Shown: positions 35,327-44,003 of the stretch, one piece after another
Numbering within the stretch: the stretch's first letter is position 1
Layout of the letters: every line of letters starts with the position of its first letter
Source: Spirochaeta lutea
Lineage (GTDB): Bacteria > Spirochaetota > Spirochaetia > DSM-27196 > Salinispiraceae
DNA: 64,000 nucleotides
NCBI RefSeq assembly: GCF_000758165.1
Contig: NZ_JNUP01000049.1
Coordinates: 103,706 to 167,705, forward strand
Reading direction: 5' to 3'
Program-made: the position numbers and the translations under genes
The notes under the pieces: generated by a model
Seen by the model: only the letters and a program-made list of their open reading frames with translations
Told to the model about the DNA's origin: nothing
Database searches by the model: none

Positions 35327-36625
35327 TTAGAAGGGTTTCTGGTGTTCGATGGGTCGGTGGGTGTAGGTTTTCCCCCCGCCGGAGTAATCCCCGACGATCT
35401 GCCCCTGGCCGTAGAGCTGCCATTTATACGTCATCAATCCCTGCAATCCTACCGGACCCCGGGCATGGAGCTTACCTGTGGAGATTCCTACCTCGGCCCC
35501 GAGTCCGTATCGGAATCCATCGGCGAACCGGGTGGAGCAGTTCCAAAGTACGCTGGAGCTGTCGACCTGGGCGAAAAACCGTTTGGACGCCTGGGCATCC
35601 TGGGTAAGGATGGCATCGGTGTGTCCCGATCCGTAGGTGTTGATATGGTCAATGGCTTGGTCAAGGGAGTCAACGGTTTTAATGGCTAGGATGTAGTCCA
35701 GGTACTCGGTAGACCAGTCCTGATCCACCGCAGCCTTCGCCGTCGGAATGGTGTGTCGGACATTCGAATCCCCTCGAATCTCTACCTTAGCCTGATCCAG
35801 GGCTTGGGCCAGGACGGGAAGGAGCTGGGGAGCGATGTCGCGGTGCACCAGCAGCGTTTCCAGGGCGTTGCACACCGCCACATACTGGGTCTTAGAATCC
35901 AGGATGATTTTAACGGCCTGATCAACATCCGCGTCATGGTGAACGTAGATATGACAGATGCCGTCGGCGTGACCCATTACCGGAATGTGACTGTTTTCCA
36001 TAATGTACCGAACGAACTCATTGGAACCCCGGGGTATCAGAAGATCGATGAGGTCGTCCATGCCGAGCAGATCGGTAATCTGGTCACGGGTTTCGAGGAG
36101 ACCGATCCAGCCCTGGGGGGCGCCGGCTTGCTCAGCGGCCTGGGAGATGACGGTGAATAGGGCGCGGTTTGTCCGGCTTGCCTCGCTGCCTCCCTTGAGT
36201 ACCACAGCGTTGCCGCTTTTTAGGGATAACCCGGCTATCTGAACCAGGGCATCTGGCCGGGATTCGAAGATCATGCCGATTACTCCGATGGGGCAGCTTA
36301 CCTTGTAGAGCTCTAATCCCTCATCAAGCTCGGTGGCATCGAGCTGTCTTCCTACGGGATCTTCCAGGCTGGTCAGGGCCTTGAGGCCCTCTACTACCTC
36401 GGCGAGTTTATCCTCTTGAAAGCCCAGGCGTTTTAAGAGGGGTGTTTCAAGGTTGTCTTTTTCAGCCTGGGCAAGGTCCTCCCGGTTCGCCTTGAAAATG
36501 ACATCCCGGTTGTTCTCCAGGGCTTCGGCGATGGATGCAAGGATCGAGTCCTTGGTTGTTCTGTCTAATCCTGCCAGGCTGCGGGATGCACGCCTGGCTG
36601 CTTCGGCAATGTCGCGGGTTTTCAT
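35327..36625 (-). CDS. proA: Gamma-glutamyl phosphate reductase
   Basis: Second step of proline synthesis: NADPH reduction of glutamyl-5-phosphate to the semialdehyde. The 432-residue aldehyde-dehydrogenase fold has the catalytic cysteine in VAVCNALETLLVH near residue 255, plus PIGVIGMIFESRPD and LKGGSEASRTN. proA lies before proB on the minus strand, the reverse of the common proB-proA order. No clear Shine-Dalgarno site precedes the ATG; the upstream unknown gene ends 20 bases away, so the three may be cotranscribed. Confidence 0.95.
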   Translation of the reverse strand: MKTRDIAEAARRASRSLAGLDRTTKDSILASIAEALENNRDVIFKANREDLAQAEKDNLETPLLKRLGFQEDKLAEVVEGLKALTSLEDPVGRQLDATELDEGLELYKVSCPIGVIGMIFESRPDALVQIAGLSLKSGNAVVLKGGSEASRTNRALFTVISQAAEQAGAPQGWIGLLETRDQITDLLGMDDLIDLLIPRGSNEFVRYIMENSHIPVMGHADGICHIYVHHDADVDQAVKIILDSKTQYVAVCNALETLLVHRDIAPQLLPVLAQALDQAKVEIRGDSNVRHTIPTAKAAVDQDWSTEYLDYILAIKTVDSLDQAIDHINTYGSGHTDAILTQDAQASKRFFAQVDSSSVLWNCSTRFADGFRYGLGAEVGISTGKLHARGPVGLQGLMTYKWQLYGQGQIVGDYSGGGKTYTHRPIEHQKPF

Positions 36626-36645
36626 AGGGTGATGGTAGGGGATTC

Positions 36646-37164
36646 TCAGGGTTTAGGCAAGAACGCTTTGGGAAAGTGCTCCTTCAGGACCGCCATCAGA
36701 TCCTCCCGCAGCATGCCTGCTACCTCTTCGGGTTTCAGGCTGACCACCGGTTTGTCCTTGGGGTCGGTTTCCAGATCATCCAGGAGAATTTTTCCCAGCC
36801 CCTTGGGAACCTTTTTTTCCGACAGGGGGCGTCCGGGTTGGTAGCTGTAGATTTCTACCGAGTCATGCCGGGTGTCGATGGTGACGTAATTGAATCGAAC
36901 AGGAGGAATTTCCTGGATCAGCCATTGGGAGTGGGCTTTGCCTGCGTTTTCATCGGTTAGAAAGTAGATGGCCATCCGGGCTTCTCCCCGGTGGCAGGAT
37001 ACGGTGATATTAAGATACTCCATATCCATGGTAACCCCGCTGAGGATCTGGCGTTCTTGGATGTCGTAGTCTTTGATGATGGTCTTCTCAAGGATGTCGT
37101 AGATAACATCCGGGTGGGTAATTCCTGAAATAAAGAGTGTGTTGGTAAACCATTTTCGCTTCAT
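36646..37164 (-). CDS. Conserved-looking protein of unknown function
   Basis: A 172-residue soluble protein that I do not recognise. It opens with MKRKWFTNTLFISGITHPDV and has alternating strand-like stretches (LNITVSCHRGEARMAIYF, YVTIDTRHDSVEIYSY). The charged helical C-terminus (LKPEEVAGMLREDLMAVLKE) recalls a dimerisation or regulatory tail. A consensus TATAAT at 37191-37196 (minus strand) lies about 27 bases before the ATG, without a good -35. It is probably the first gene of the proA-proB transcript. Confidence 0.6.
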   Translation of the reverse strand: MKRKWFTNTLFISGITHPDVIYDILEKTIIKDYDIQERQILSGVTMDMEYLNITVSCHRGEARMAIYFLTDENAGKAHSQWLIQEIPPVRFNYVTIDTRHDSVEIYSYQPGRPLSEKKVPKGLGKILLDDLETDPKDKPVVSLKPEEVAGMLREDLMAVLKEHFPKAFLPKP

Positions 37165-37267
37165 GCAGTCTTTTTACATCCCTGGCGCATATTATAGCAT
37201 CTATGGTAACACAATGCGAGGCCATAATTCAAAATAAACCCTGGTTTAAAGGTCAGGAATTTGGATA

Positions 37268-37296
37268 TTGCATTCTCTAAAGCGATAATCTACCCT
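37268..37296 (+). promoter_or_regulatory. Promoter of the HD-GYP regulator
   Basis: TTGCAT, 17 bases, TACCCT (37291-37296); an overlapping GATAAT is an alternative -10. AAGGAG precedes the ATG at 37319. Confidence 0.5.
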
Positions 37297-37318
37297 TTAT
37301 GCAAGGAGTACAGGCTGA

Positions 37319-38899
37319 ATGAGAGACCTATGGGATGAAGATCTGCTTGAGTTTGCAACAGAACATACTGAGTCTGCACCCCCCTCTGCGGATGAGATGC
37401 CTCCCTGGAACATCCTGATTGTAGATGACGATGAGGAGGTCCATATTATAACGAGGCTGGTGCTCCGGGACTACGTTTTGGACGGCAGGCCGGCCCGGCT
37501 TTTCCATGCGTACTCCGCCCAGGAGGCCAAGGCGCTGCTTTCGTCGGAATCGGGAATTGCGGTCATTCTCCTGGACGTGGTCATGGAGACGGATGATGCC
37601 GGCCTCCGGCTGGTACGCTGGATCCGGGATGATCTCCAGAACCGCCTGGTACGGATTATCCTCCGCACCGGTCAACCCGGGGTTGCTCCGGAGAAACAGG
37701 TTATCACCGAATATGAGATAAACGACTACAAATCAAAGACCGAGATAACGGATATCAAGCTCTACACCGCCATTACCGTTGCCTTACGCGGCTACCGGGA
37801 CCTCCGGAGTATTCAGGAGCATACCCGAGGGTTCGGGCATATTATCCGCTCGGCCCGCAGCGTATTACGCCACAGGAATCTGAATGAGTTTTTCAGCCAG
37901 GCCATGGAGGAGGCCGCCCTGCTGGCTGGGATTGATCATGAGGATTGGAATACGGCCCCGGGGGTGCGGGGAATCTGTCTCCGGGCGGTAGACCGGGGCT
38001 ACATGGTTGTTGCCGTACGGGGCGGCTACGAAGTTGAATCGGGAACCCGGTTACCTCCGGATCTATCGGCTCTGAACCATCCGGCGACAGCGGAGATAAT
38101 CGCCCAGGTGCAGGGAAAACCCGGCATTGTGTTTACCGATTCGGAATTTTGCGCTCATTTTCAATCCCAGAACGGCGAATATAAAACCACCCTGCTCATT
38201 GCCGCTCCGGGTCCGCTGACCCATCTGGACAAGGAACTGCTGCATGTTTTTACCTCACACATTGAGGTTTCTTACGAGAACCTTTCCCTGGGGCAATCCA
38301 TTGAAACCAGTCAGCGGGAAATTATTTACACCCTCGGAGAGGTGGTGGAAAGCCGGAGTCAGGAAACGGGAAACCATGTCCGCAGGGTAGGGGCTCTGGC
38401 CGAGCTCCTCGCCACCCTGGCGGGCATGGACGAAACCCAGCGATCTGCCATGCGCCTGGCTGCTCCCATGCATGACATCGGCAAAATCGGTATTCCCGAT
38501 TCCATCCTGAATAAGCCCGGCGCCCTTACTGAAGAGGAGCGGGAAATAATCCAAAGTCATGCCGAGATCGGATACTCTATCCTTCGTTCGGGCAAAAAGG
38601 GCATCCTTCAGCTGGCTGCCGAACTGGCCTACACCCACCATGAGCGGTGGGACGGTTCGGGCTATCCTCGGGGACTGGCCGGGCAGTCCATACCCCTCTC
38701 GGGGCGCATCGTTGCGATTGCGGATGTGTTTGATGCCCTGACCCACACCCGGGTCTATAAGAAGGCCTGGACCATGGAGGATGCCCTGGATTACATCGGC
38801 CAAAACGGGGGCACTCAATTCGACCCAGAATTAGCCCGGCGATTCGTTCAATCCCGGGAAGAAATCAAAAGAATCTTCAATAAATACGAGGAAGGGTAA
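37319..38899 (+). CDS. Response regulator with DUF3369 and HD-GYP domains
   Basis: Predicted c-di-GMP phosphodiesterase under two-component control, 526 residues. The receiver domain (about 30-150) has its phospho-acceptor Asp in VILLDVVME near residue 84 and Asp pairs in ILIVDDDEE. The central DUF3369 region spans about 170-330. The HD-GYP domain (about 335-510) has HDIGKIGIPDSIL near 385 with HHERWDGSGYPRGLAG, all metal-binding residues present. No histidine kinase gene is adjacent, so the partner is encoded elsewhere. It is a single-gene unit next to pst. Confidence 0.92.
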   Translation: MRDLWDEDLLEFATEHTESAPPSADEMPPWNILIVDDDEEVHIITRLVLRDYVLDGRPARLFHAYSAQEAKALLSSESGIAVILLDVVMETDDAGLRLVRWIRDDLQNRLVRIILRTGQPGVAPEKQVITEYEINDYKSKTEITDIKLYTAITVALRGYRDLRSIQEHTRGFGHIIRSARSVLRHRNLNEFFSQAMEEAALLAGIDHEDWNTAPGVRGICLRAVDRGYMVVAVRGGYEVESGTRLPPDLSALNHPATAEIIAQVQGKPGIVFTDSEFCAHFQSQNGEYKTTLLIAAPGPLTHLDKELLHVFTSHIEVSYENLSLGQSIETSQREIIYTLGEVVESRSQETGNHVRRVGALAELLATLAGMDETQRSAMRLAAPMHDIGKIGIPDSILNKPGALTEEEREIIQSHAEIGYSILRSGKKGILQLAAELAYTHHERWDGSGYPRGLAGQSIPLSGRIVAIADVFDALTHTRVYKKAWTMEDALDYIGQNGGTQFDPELARRFVQSREEIKRIFNKYEEG

Positions 38900-38926
38900 G
38901 CTCCTTCCGGATTATTCACGGTTTTC

Positions 38927-38981
38927 TTAATAGATCCTAACATTTCTCTAACAGAGCTGGTGCCTAATGAGCCCATACAAT
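38927..38981 (+). promoter_or_regulatory. Pho-box-like direct repeats and promoter of pst operon
   Basis: Three direct repeats (TTAATA, CTAACA, CTAACA) at a 10-11-base period between 38927 and 38952, then TACAAT at 38976-38981. A TTGACA-type -35 is missing, as in PhoB/PhoP-activated promoters. Assignment rests on the spacing and on the downstream phosphate genes. Confidence 0.6.
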
Positions 38982-39007
38982 TTGTAGTTCCATTGAGGAG
39001 GAATAGT

Positions 39008-40006
39008 ATGAAGAAGGCATTAACAATTATGAGTCTCCTGCTCCTGGCTTCTGGGGTATTTGCCGGCGGTCAGAACGAGGGGGCAGCCGCCCAAAACCAA
39101 GGCCCCTGGGCTTGGATTACTGAAGAGAGCGATGACGCCCTGCTGCCCGGGGTGAATCCCCTGTTGGTCCGGGGTGATGTTATTACCGCCGGTTCATCCA
39201 CGGTGTATCCCCTGGCGGAAGCCATGGCTGAGCGGTTCAAGAACGAAGGGTACCCTGGAACCATTACCATTGATTCCATCGGTTCTGGAGGGGGATTCGA
39301 ACGTTTTACCGTAGCGGGAGAAACCGATGTCTCCAACGCTTCCCGTCCCATCAAGGCATCCGAGATTGAGGCAGCCCGGCAGATCGGCCGCGAACCCATC
39401 GAAATCCGGGTAGGTACCGATGCCCTGGCCGTAACGGTAAGCAAGGACAACACCTTTATTAAAGAAGCAACCATGGAAGAACTTGCTCAGATCTTCACTG
39501 CCGACAATTGGAGTGACGTGAATCCTGACTGGCCCAACCAGCCCATCCAGCGCTTCATTCCCGGAACCGATTCAGGAACCTTTGACTACTTCGTCGAAGA
39601 GGTATTCGACGAGGATGCCGAGCCCATTCTCGCAGCAGCAAATACCCAGTTCAGCGAGGATGACAATATTCTGGTACAAGGTATTGAGGGATCACCCTAT
39701 GCCATCGGATTCTTCGGATATGCCTACTATGCGGAAAACGCGGATAAGCTTAATGTCCTGAAGGTCGACGGCGTGGAAGCCAACGCTGCCAATGTTGATA
39801 ACAACAGCTATCCCCTGGCCCGTCCCCTATTTCTTTACACCGATGCAACCATCATGAAGAACAAACCCCAGGTTGCCGCCTACATCAACTTCTTCCTCAC
39901 CTACGTGAACGAAGAAATTACCCGGGTCGGATACTTCCCTGCCAACCCTGCAGCCCTGGAGGGTGCAAAGCAGGCCTGGCTGGATGCAGTCGAGGGTGCT
40001 TACTAA
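39008..40006 (+). CDS. pstS: Phosphate ABC transporter substrate-binding protein
   Basis: Periplasmic phosphate receptor, 332 residues. The signal peptide (MKKALTIMSLLLLASGVFA) has no lipobox cysteine after it, so it is soluble unless anchored otherwise. Ligand-loop motifs are AGSSTVYPLAEAMAERF, DSIGSGGGFERFTVAGETD, NASRPIKASE and IPGTDSGTFDYF. The ATG at 39008 follows GAGGAGG. A GC-rich hairpin region separates it from pstC, a layout that often leaves more pstS than pstC message. Confidence 0.93.
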   Translation: MKKALTIMSLLLLASGVFAGGQNEGAAAQNQGPWAWITEESDDALLPGVNPLLVRGDVITAGSSTVYPLAEAMAERFKNEGYPGTITIDSIGSGGGFERFTVAGETDVSNASRPIKASEIEAARQIGREPIEIRVGTDALAVTVSKDNTFIKEATMEELAQIFTADNWSDVNPDWPNQPIQRFIPGTDSGTFDYFVEEVFDEDAEPILAAANTQFSEDDNILVQGIEGSPYAIGFFGYAYYAENADKLNVLKVDGVEANAANVDNNSYPLARPLFLYTDATIMKNKPQVAAYINFFLTYVNEEITRVGYFPANPAALEGAKQAWLDAVEGAY

Positions 40007-40026
40007 AAAGGCGATTGAAGCAGGAA

Positions 40027-40087
40027 GCGGCGCAGACGCCGCGACCTAAAAGGCTACTCAGGTACAGGCCCGGTCCCCCGACCGGGC
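40027..40087 (+). terminator. Two hairpins between pstS and pstC
   Basis: GCGGCG-CAGA-CGCCGC (40027-40042) and GCCCGGTC-CCCC-GACCGGGC (40068-40087), the second followed by TTGTGTCTT. It is a weak terminator or message-stabilising structure rather than a full stop. Confidence 0.5.
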
Positions 40088-40182
40088 TTGTGTCTTGAGG
40101 TCCTTGCTGGACAGGGAGCTAGAACCTTGAACGATCCGGGTTCTCTCCGGTCCAGGTACAGCAATAAAAAAGGAATCATGGA

Positions 40183-41124
40183 ATGGGAATCAAACACGGA
40201 TTATCGGGCAAACCTGAAGCCAGCATTGATTTTTCAAAACGCCGCCGTCCCGCCGAGGGAACCATCAGGACCCTGTTGTTCATCAGCGCTGCGATCTCCA
40301 TATTTACGACCATTGGAATAGTGGTCATCCTTGTGGAGGAATCAATCCTGTTTTTTGGGAGTCCGGAGGTTGACATTATAGAATTTCTCTTCGGGACCGA
40401 ATGGAAACCGATGATCGGAGAGTTCGGGATTCTGCCCCTGCTGAACTCCACCCTCATGACGAGTACCATCGCTATGCTGGTGGCAACTCCCCTGGGGCTC
40501 TTTGTGGCGATCTACCTCAGTGAATATGCCTCCGAGAGGGTACGGGGTATTCTAAAGCCGCTCCTCGAGGTCCTGGCGGGAATTCCGACGGTGGTGTACG
40601 GCTACTTTGCCCTCACCTTCATGACGCCCCTGCTCCGGAGTATCTTCGGCCCCAATATTGTGCAGATTTATAATACCGCTTCGGCCGGGCTGGTGATGGG
40701 TATCCTGATACTGCCCCTGGTAGCCTCCATGACCGAGGATGCACTCTCGGCGGTACCCTCCAGTCTCCGCCAGGCCTCCTACGGGCTGGGAGCTACCAAG
40801 ATGGAGACGAGCTTACAGATTGTGGTACCGGCGGCATTCTCCGGTATCGGGGCTGCCTTCATCGTGGGGCTTTCCAGAGCCATTGGAGAAACCATGATTG
40901 TCGCCCTAGCCGCCGGGGCCGGTCCGCGGCTGACGGCGAATCCCTTTGAATCAGCTGAAACCCTCACGGGCTACATTGTCCGGATCTCCGGAGGGGATGT
41001 TGGCTACGATACCGTGGATTATAACAGCATCTTTGCCCTGGGCTTGGTGCTCTTCATAACAACCCTGATGCTTAATATCATCAGTAGAAAGATCGTCAAA
41101 CGCTTCCGGGAGGTGTACGAATGA
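40183..41124 (+). CDS. pstC: Phosphate ABC transporter permease PstC
   Basis: Inner-membrane permease half of the Pst system, 313 residues. About six membrane helices carry the EAA loop ([20 protein letters not shown]) that contacts PstB. The N-terminus RTLLFISAAISIFTTIGIVVI and the FLFGTEWKPMIGEFGILPLL segment are typical of PstC. AAGGA lies eight bases before the ATG. It overlaps pstA by four bases. Confidence 0.94.
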   Translation: MGIKHGLSGKPEASIDFSKRRRPAEGTIRTLLFISAAISIFTTIGIVVILVEESILFFGSPEVDIIEFLFGTEWKPMIGEFGILPLLNSTLMTSTIAMLVATPLGLFVAIYLSEYASERVRGILKPLLEVLAGIPTVVYGYFALTFMTPLLRSIFGPNIVQIYNTASAGLVMGILILPLVASMTEDALSAVPSSLRQASYGLGATKMETSLQIVVPAAFSGIGAAFIVGLSRAIGETMIVALAAGAGPRLTANPFESAETLTGYIVRISGGDVGYDTVDYNSIFALGLVLFITTLMLNIISRKIVKRFREVYE

Positions 41125-42395
41125 GTGTGGTATTTAGTAGTCCCAGGGACACCGCCCAGGAACATCTTTTCAGAGAGCATAATCTTCCGGTTCGCCGCAG
41201 GAAGGGCCTGATATGGCAGGCTGTCTTCTACGCCGCTACCTCCATTGCGATTATTACCCTGGTCACCCTGGTACTAAGTATTGTTGATGGTGCATTCGGC
41301 TATGTGGCTGTTCAGAATCAGATAGAGGTGGAGGAGCTGGTGGGCCCGGGGCGGACCCTGGACAGCGCCTCCAAACAGGAGCTTATCGCGATGCTCAACG
41401 AGCACCTAAGCCGGGGACTGGTCCGCCGTTTCGACTTCGAGGCGCCGCTTATGGAACGGTCCAACCAGGACCTAATCAAGCTTGTAATGCGGGAGGTGGT
41501 GAAGCCCCAGGTCTTGGGAAGCTGGAATTTGGTTCCCAGTCTTTTTCAGAAAGATTTGATTCTCCAAGAGGCGGCGCAACGCTACCCCGGAGCCGATATT
41601 GTCTTCCGCTCCTGGCTAACCTTGGATTTTATCGGGGCATCCCAATCCTCTATTCCTGAATTAGCGGGCATCCGTACGGCGATTATGGGCTCTCTCTTGG
41701 TAATTATGATTACGATTCTGGTGGCCTTTCCCATTGGGGTCGGGGCTGCTATCTATCTTGAGGAGTTTGCCAGTGATTCACGGCTTAACCGGATCATCCA
41801 GGTAAATATTTACAATCTTTCAGGGGTTCCCTCTATTATATATGGACTGTTGGGTTTGGCTGTTTTTGTCCGAGGTTTGGAGCCCTTGACCAGCGGCGCG
41901 TTATTCGGGTTCGGTGCGGGTCAAACGGCCAACGGCCGTACGGTGTTGTCCGCGGGGCTTACCCTGGCACTCCTGGTACTCCCGATCATCATCATAAATG
42001 CCCAGGAGGCCATCCGGGCCGTACCCCAGAGCCTTCGGGACTCCAGCTACGGCCTGGGTGCAACCAAGTGGCAGACCGTTTGGCACCATGTGCTGCCGGC
42101 CTCCATTGACCGGATTCTGACCGGGACCATCCTCTCTATCTCACGGGCCCTGGGGGAGACGGCGCCCATCGTTGTGGTCGGGGCCTCAACCTTTATCTCA
42201 GTGGATCCCAATTCAATCTTTTCGAAGTTCACCACCCTGCCCATCCAGGTATACCAGTGGACTGCCCGGCCCCAGGGGGCCTTCAGGAATATCGCAGCAG
42301 CGGCAATTCTGGTACTGCTCGTCCTGCTGTTAACCCTTAATGCCAGCGCGATAATCATGCGTAACCGGATTAGCAAAAAAAGGAGACAGGCTTAA
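41121..42395 (+). CDS. pstA: Phosphate ABC transporter permease PstA with enlarged external domain
   Basis: Second permease of the Pst system, 424 residues against ~280-300 for compact PstA. After the first helix (about 35-58) there is an extra ~120-residue non-membrane region ([11 protein letters not shown] ... [16 protein letters not shown]) before the five-helix permease core. The EAA loop [20 protein letters not shown] is near residue 305. Some PstA proteins carry such an N-terminal periplasmic domain (DUF3333-like); I have not verified that match. It ends one base before the pstB start. Confidence 0.92.
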   Translation: MSVVFSSPRDTAQEHLFREHNLPVRRRKGLIWQAVFYAATSIAIITLVTLVLSIVDGAFGYVAVQNQIEVEELVGPGRTLDSASKQELIAMLNEHLSRGLVRRFDFEAPLMERSNQDLIKLVMREVVKPQVLGSWNLVPSLFQKDLILQEAAQRYPGADIVFRSWLTLDFIGASQSSIPELAGIRTAIMGSLLVIMITILVAFPIGVGAAIYLEEFASDSRLNRIIQVNIYNLSGVPSIIYGLLGLAVFVRGLEPLTSGALFGFGAGQTANGRTVLSAGLTLALLVLPIIIINAQEAIRAVPQSLRDSSYGLGATKWQTVWHHVLPASIDRILTGTILSISRALGETAPIVVVGASTFISVDPNSIFSKFTTLPIQVYQWTARPQGAFRNIAAAAILVLLVLLLTLNASAIIMRNRISKKRRQA

Positions 42396-42396
42396 G

Positions 42397-43167
42397 ATGA
42401 GCGCAAACATCGAAATCAGCTTAAAAAAAACAAGCATATTCTACGATCAGTTTAAGGCGGTGGAGTCCGTGGATTTAGATATCGCCAGCCAGGAGGTTAC
42501 CGCCTTCATCGGACCCTCGGGATGCGGTAAGAGTACGGTGCTGCGGTCCTTAAACCGGATGAATGACCTGATTCCCGGCACCCGGATCGAAGGGGAGATT
42601 ACCTTCCGTGGTATGAACATCTATGCCGACCAGGTTGATCCCGTGGAGGTACGGCGTCATATCGGGATGGTGTTTCAAAAGCCGAATCCCTTCCCCAAAA
42701 GCATCTATGAAAACATCGCCTGGGGGGCCAGGATTAACGGATACCACGGCGATATGGACGAACTGGTGGAAACGAGTCTCCAGCAGGCGGCCCTCTGGGG
42801 CGAGGTGAAGGATAAACTCAAACAGAGCGCCCTCAGGCTTTCGGGGGGGCAGCAGCAGCGACTTTGTATCGCCCGGGCCATCGCGATAAAGCCCCAGATC
42901 ATTTTGATGGATGAGCCTGCCTCCGCCTTGGACCCGATCTCAACCCAAAAAATCGAGGACCTGATAAGCGAACTAAAGCAGAACTACACCATTATCATTG
43001 TTACCCATAATATGCAGCAGGCGGCCCGGGTCTCGGACAAGACCGCTTTTTTCCTCGTGAACGATAACCGTTCAGGCTACCTGGTGGAATTCGGTCCCAC
43101 GGATGAGCTCTTTTTTAATCCCAAGAAGAAGGAAACCGAGGACTACATTTCCGGCCGTTTCGGCTGA
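42397..43167 (+). CDS. pstB: Phosphate ABC transporter ATP-binding protein
   Basis: Cytoplasmic ATPase of the phosphate importer, 256 residues. Walker [10 protein letters not shown] is near residue 37-45, the Q-loop is in [16 protein letters not shown], the signature LSGGQQQR near 148, and Walker [27 protein letters not shown] and the ending DYISGRFG are characteristic of PstB. The 176-base gap to phoU contains no recognised element. Confidence 0.96.
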   Translation: MSANIEISLKKTSIFYDQFKAVESVDLDIASQEVTAFIGPSGCGKSTVLRSLNRMNDLIPGTRIEGEITFRGMNIYADQVDPVEVRRHIGMVFQKPNPFPKSIYENIAWGARINGYHGDMDELVETSLQQAALWGEVKDKLKQSALRLSGGQQQRLCIARAIAIKPQIILMDEPASALDPISTQKIEDLISELKQNYTIIIVTHNMQQAARVSDKTAFFLVNDNRSGYLVEFGPTDELFFNPKKKETEDYISGRFG

Positions 43168-43343
43168 TCACCAGCCTGTAACCCGGATCCGGGCTCGGAG
43201 GGGGGCGGTCAGTTGTCGCAGATGATGCCCCGCCAGAGCTCCCGCGACCCGGACCCGCAACCCGGACCTGGAGGGGGACGGTTACCCCGGTCTCCGATTC
43301 AGAGTGGACCGGTTTTGTACCAAATGAAAGGAAGGACTATACC

Positions 43344-44003
43344 ATGGAATACAGAGAAGACTACCACCGCGAGCTCCAGGCCGTGCGTGATGCGGTGCTG
43401 GAAATCGGTACCCTGGTCATGCACCAGGTCCGCCAGGCCTTCATCGCCCTGGATACCCAGAATACCCAGCTCGCCGGGGAGATCCTGGAGGCTGACAAGG
43501 AGGTAGATGCTCTGCAGTACCGTATTGAGGACCGTTGTGCCCGGATCATGGCGACCGAGCAGCCTGTAGCCGGTGATCTACGGGAGCTGGTTACCACCAT
43601 CAAAATTGTATCGAACATGGAACGGATCGGTGACCACGCGAAACACCTCATCAAAGCCCTGGACCGGGTGTCCAAGCCGGCCCTGGAGGATGCCATTCCC
43701 CGGCTTCGCCGCATGGCAGACCGCGGTTTGGAAATGTTGGAAGAAACCCTCCGTGCCTTTGAGTCCCGGGATTTTCAACAGGTTATTGCTATTGCCCAGC
43801 GGGACGAGGAAATTGACCGGATGCGCCATGAGTACCATGACTATTTACTGAATACCATGAAATCCAACCCCGGCTCCATCCCGGACTCGGCTACCCTGAT
43901 GTTCCTCAACCGCTTCATGGAGCGTCTCGGTGATCATGTGACCAATATTTGCGAATGGGTCTATTTTGCTAAGACCGGTCACCACGTTGATTTGAACGAC
44001 TGA
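43344..44003 (+). CDS. phoU: Phosphate-specific transport regulator PhoU
   Basis: Peripheral protein that relays Pst activity to the phosphate two-component system and restrains uptake. The 219-residue product has two three-helix PhoU repeats. Acidic metal-binding patches include ADKEVDALQYRIEDRC and QRDEEIDRMRHEYHD, with KIVSNMERIGDHAKHL and FLNRFMERLGDHVTNICEW. AAGGAAGG precedes the ATG. Its last 35 bases overlap the end of the converging transglutaminase gene. Confidence 0.94.
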   Translation: MEYREDYHRELQAVRDAVLEIGTLVMHQVRQAFIALDTQNTQLAGEILEADKEVDALQYRIEDRCARIMATEQPVAGDLRELVTTIKIVSNMERIGDHAKHLIKALDRVSKPALEDAIPRLRRMADRGLEMLEETLRAFESRDFQQVIAIAQRDEEIDRMRHEYHDYLLNTMKSNPGSIPDSATLMFLNRFMERLGDHVTNICEWVYFAKTGHHVDLND

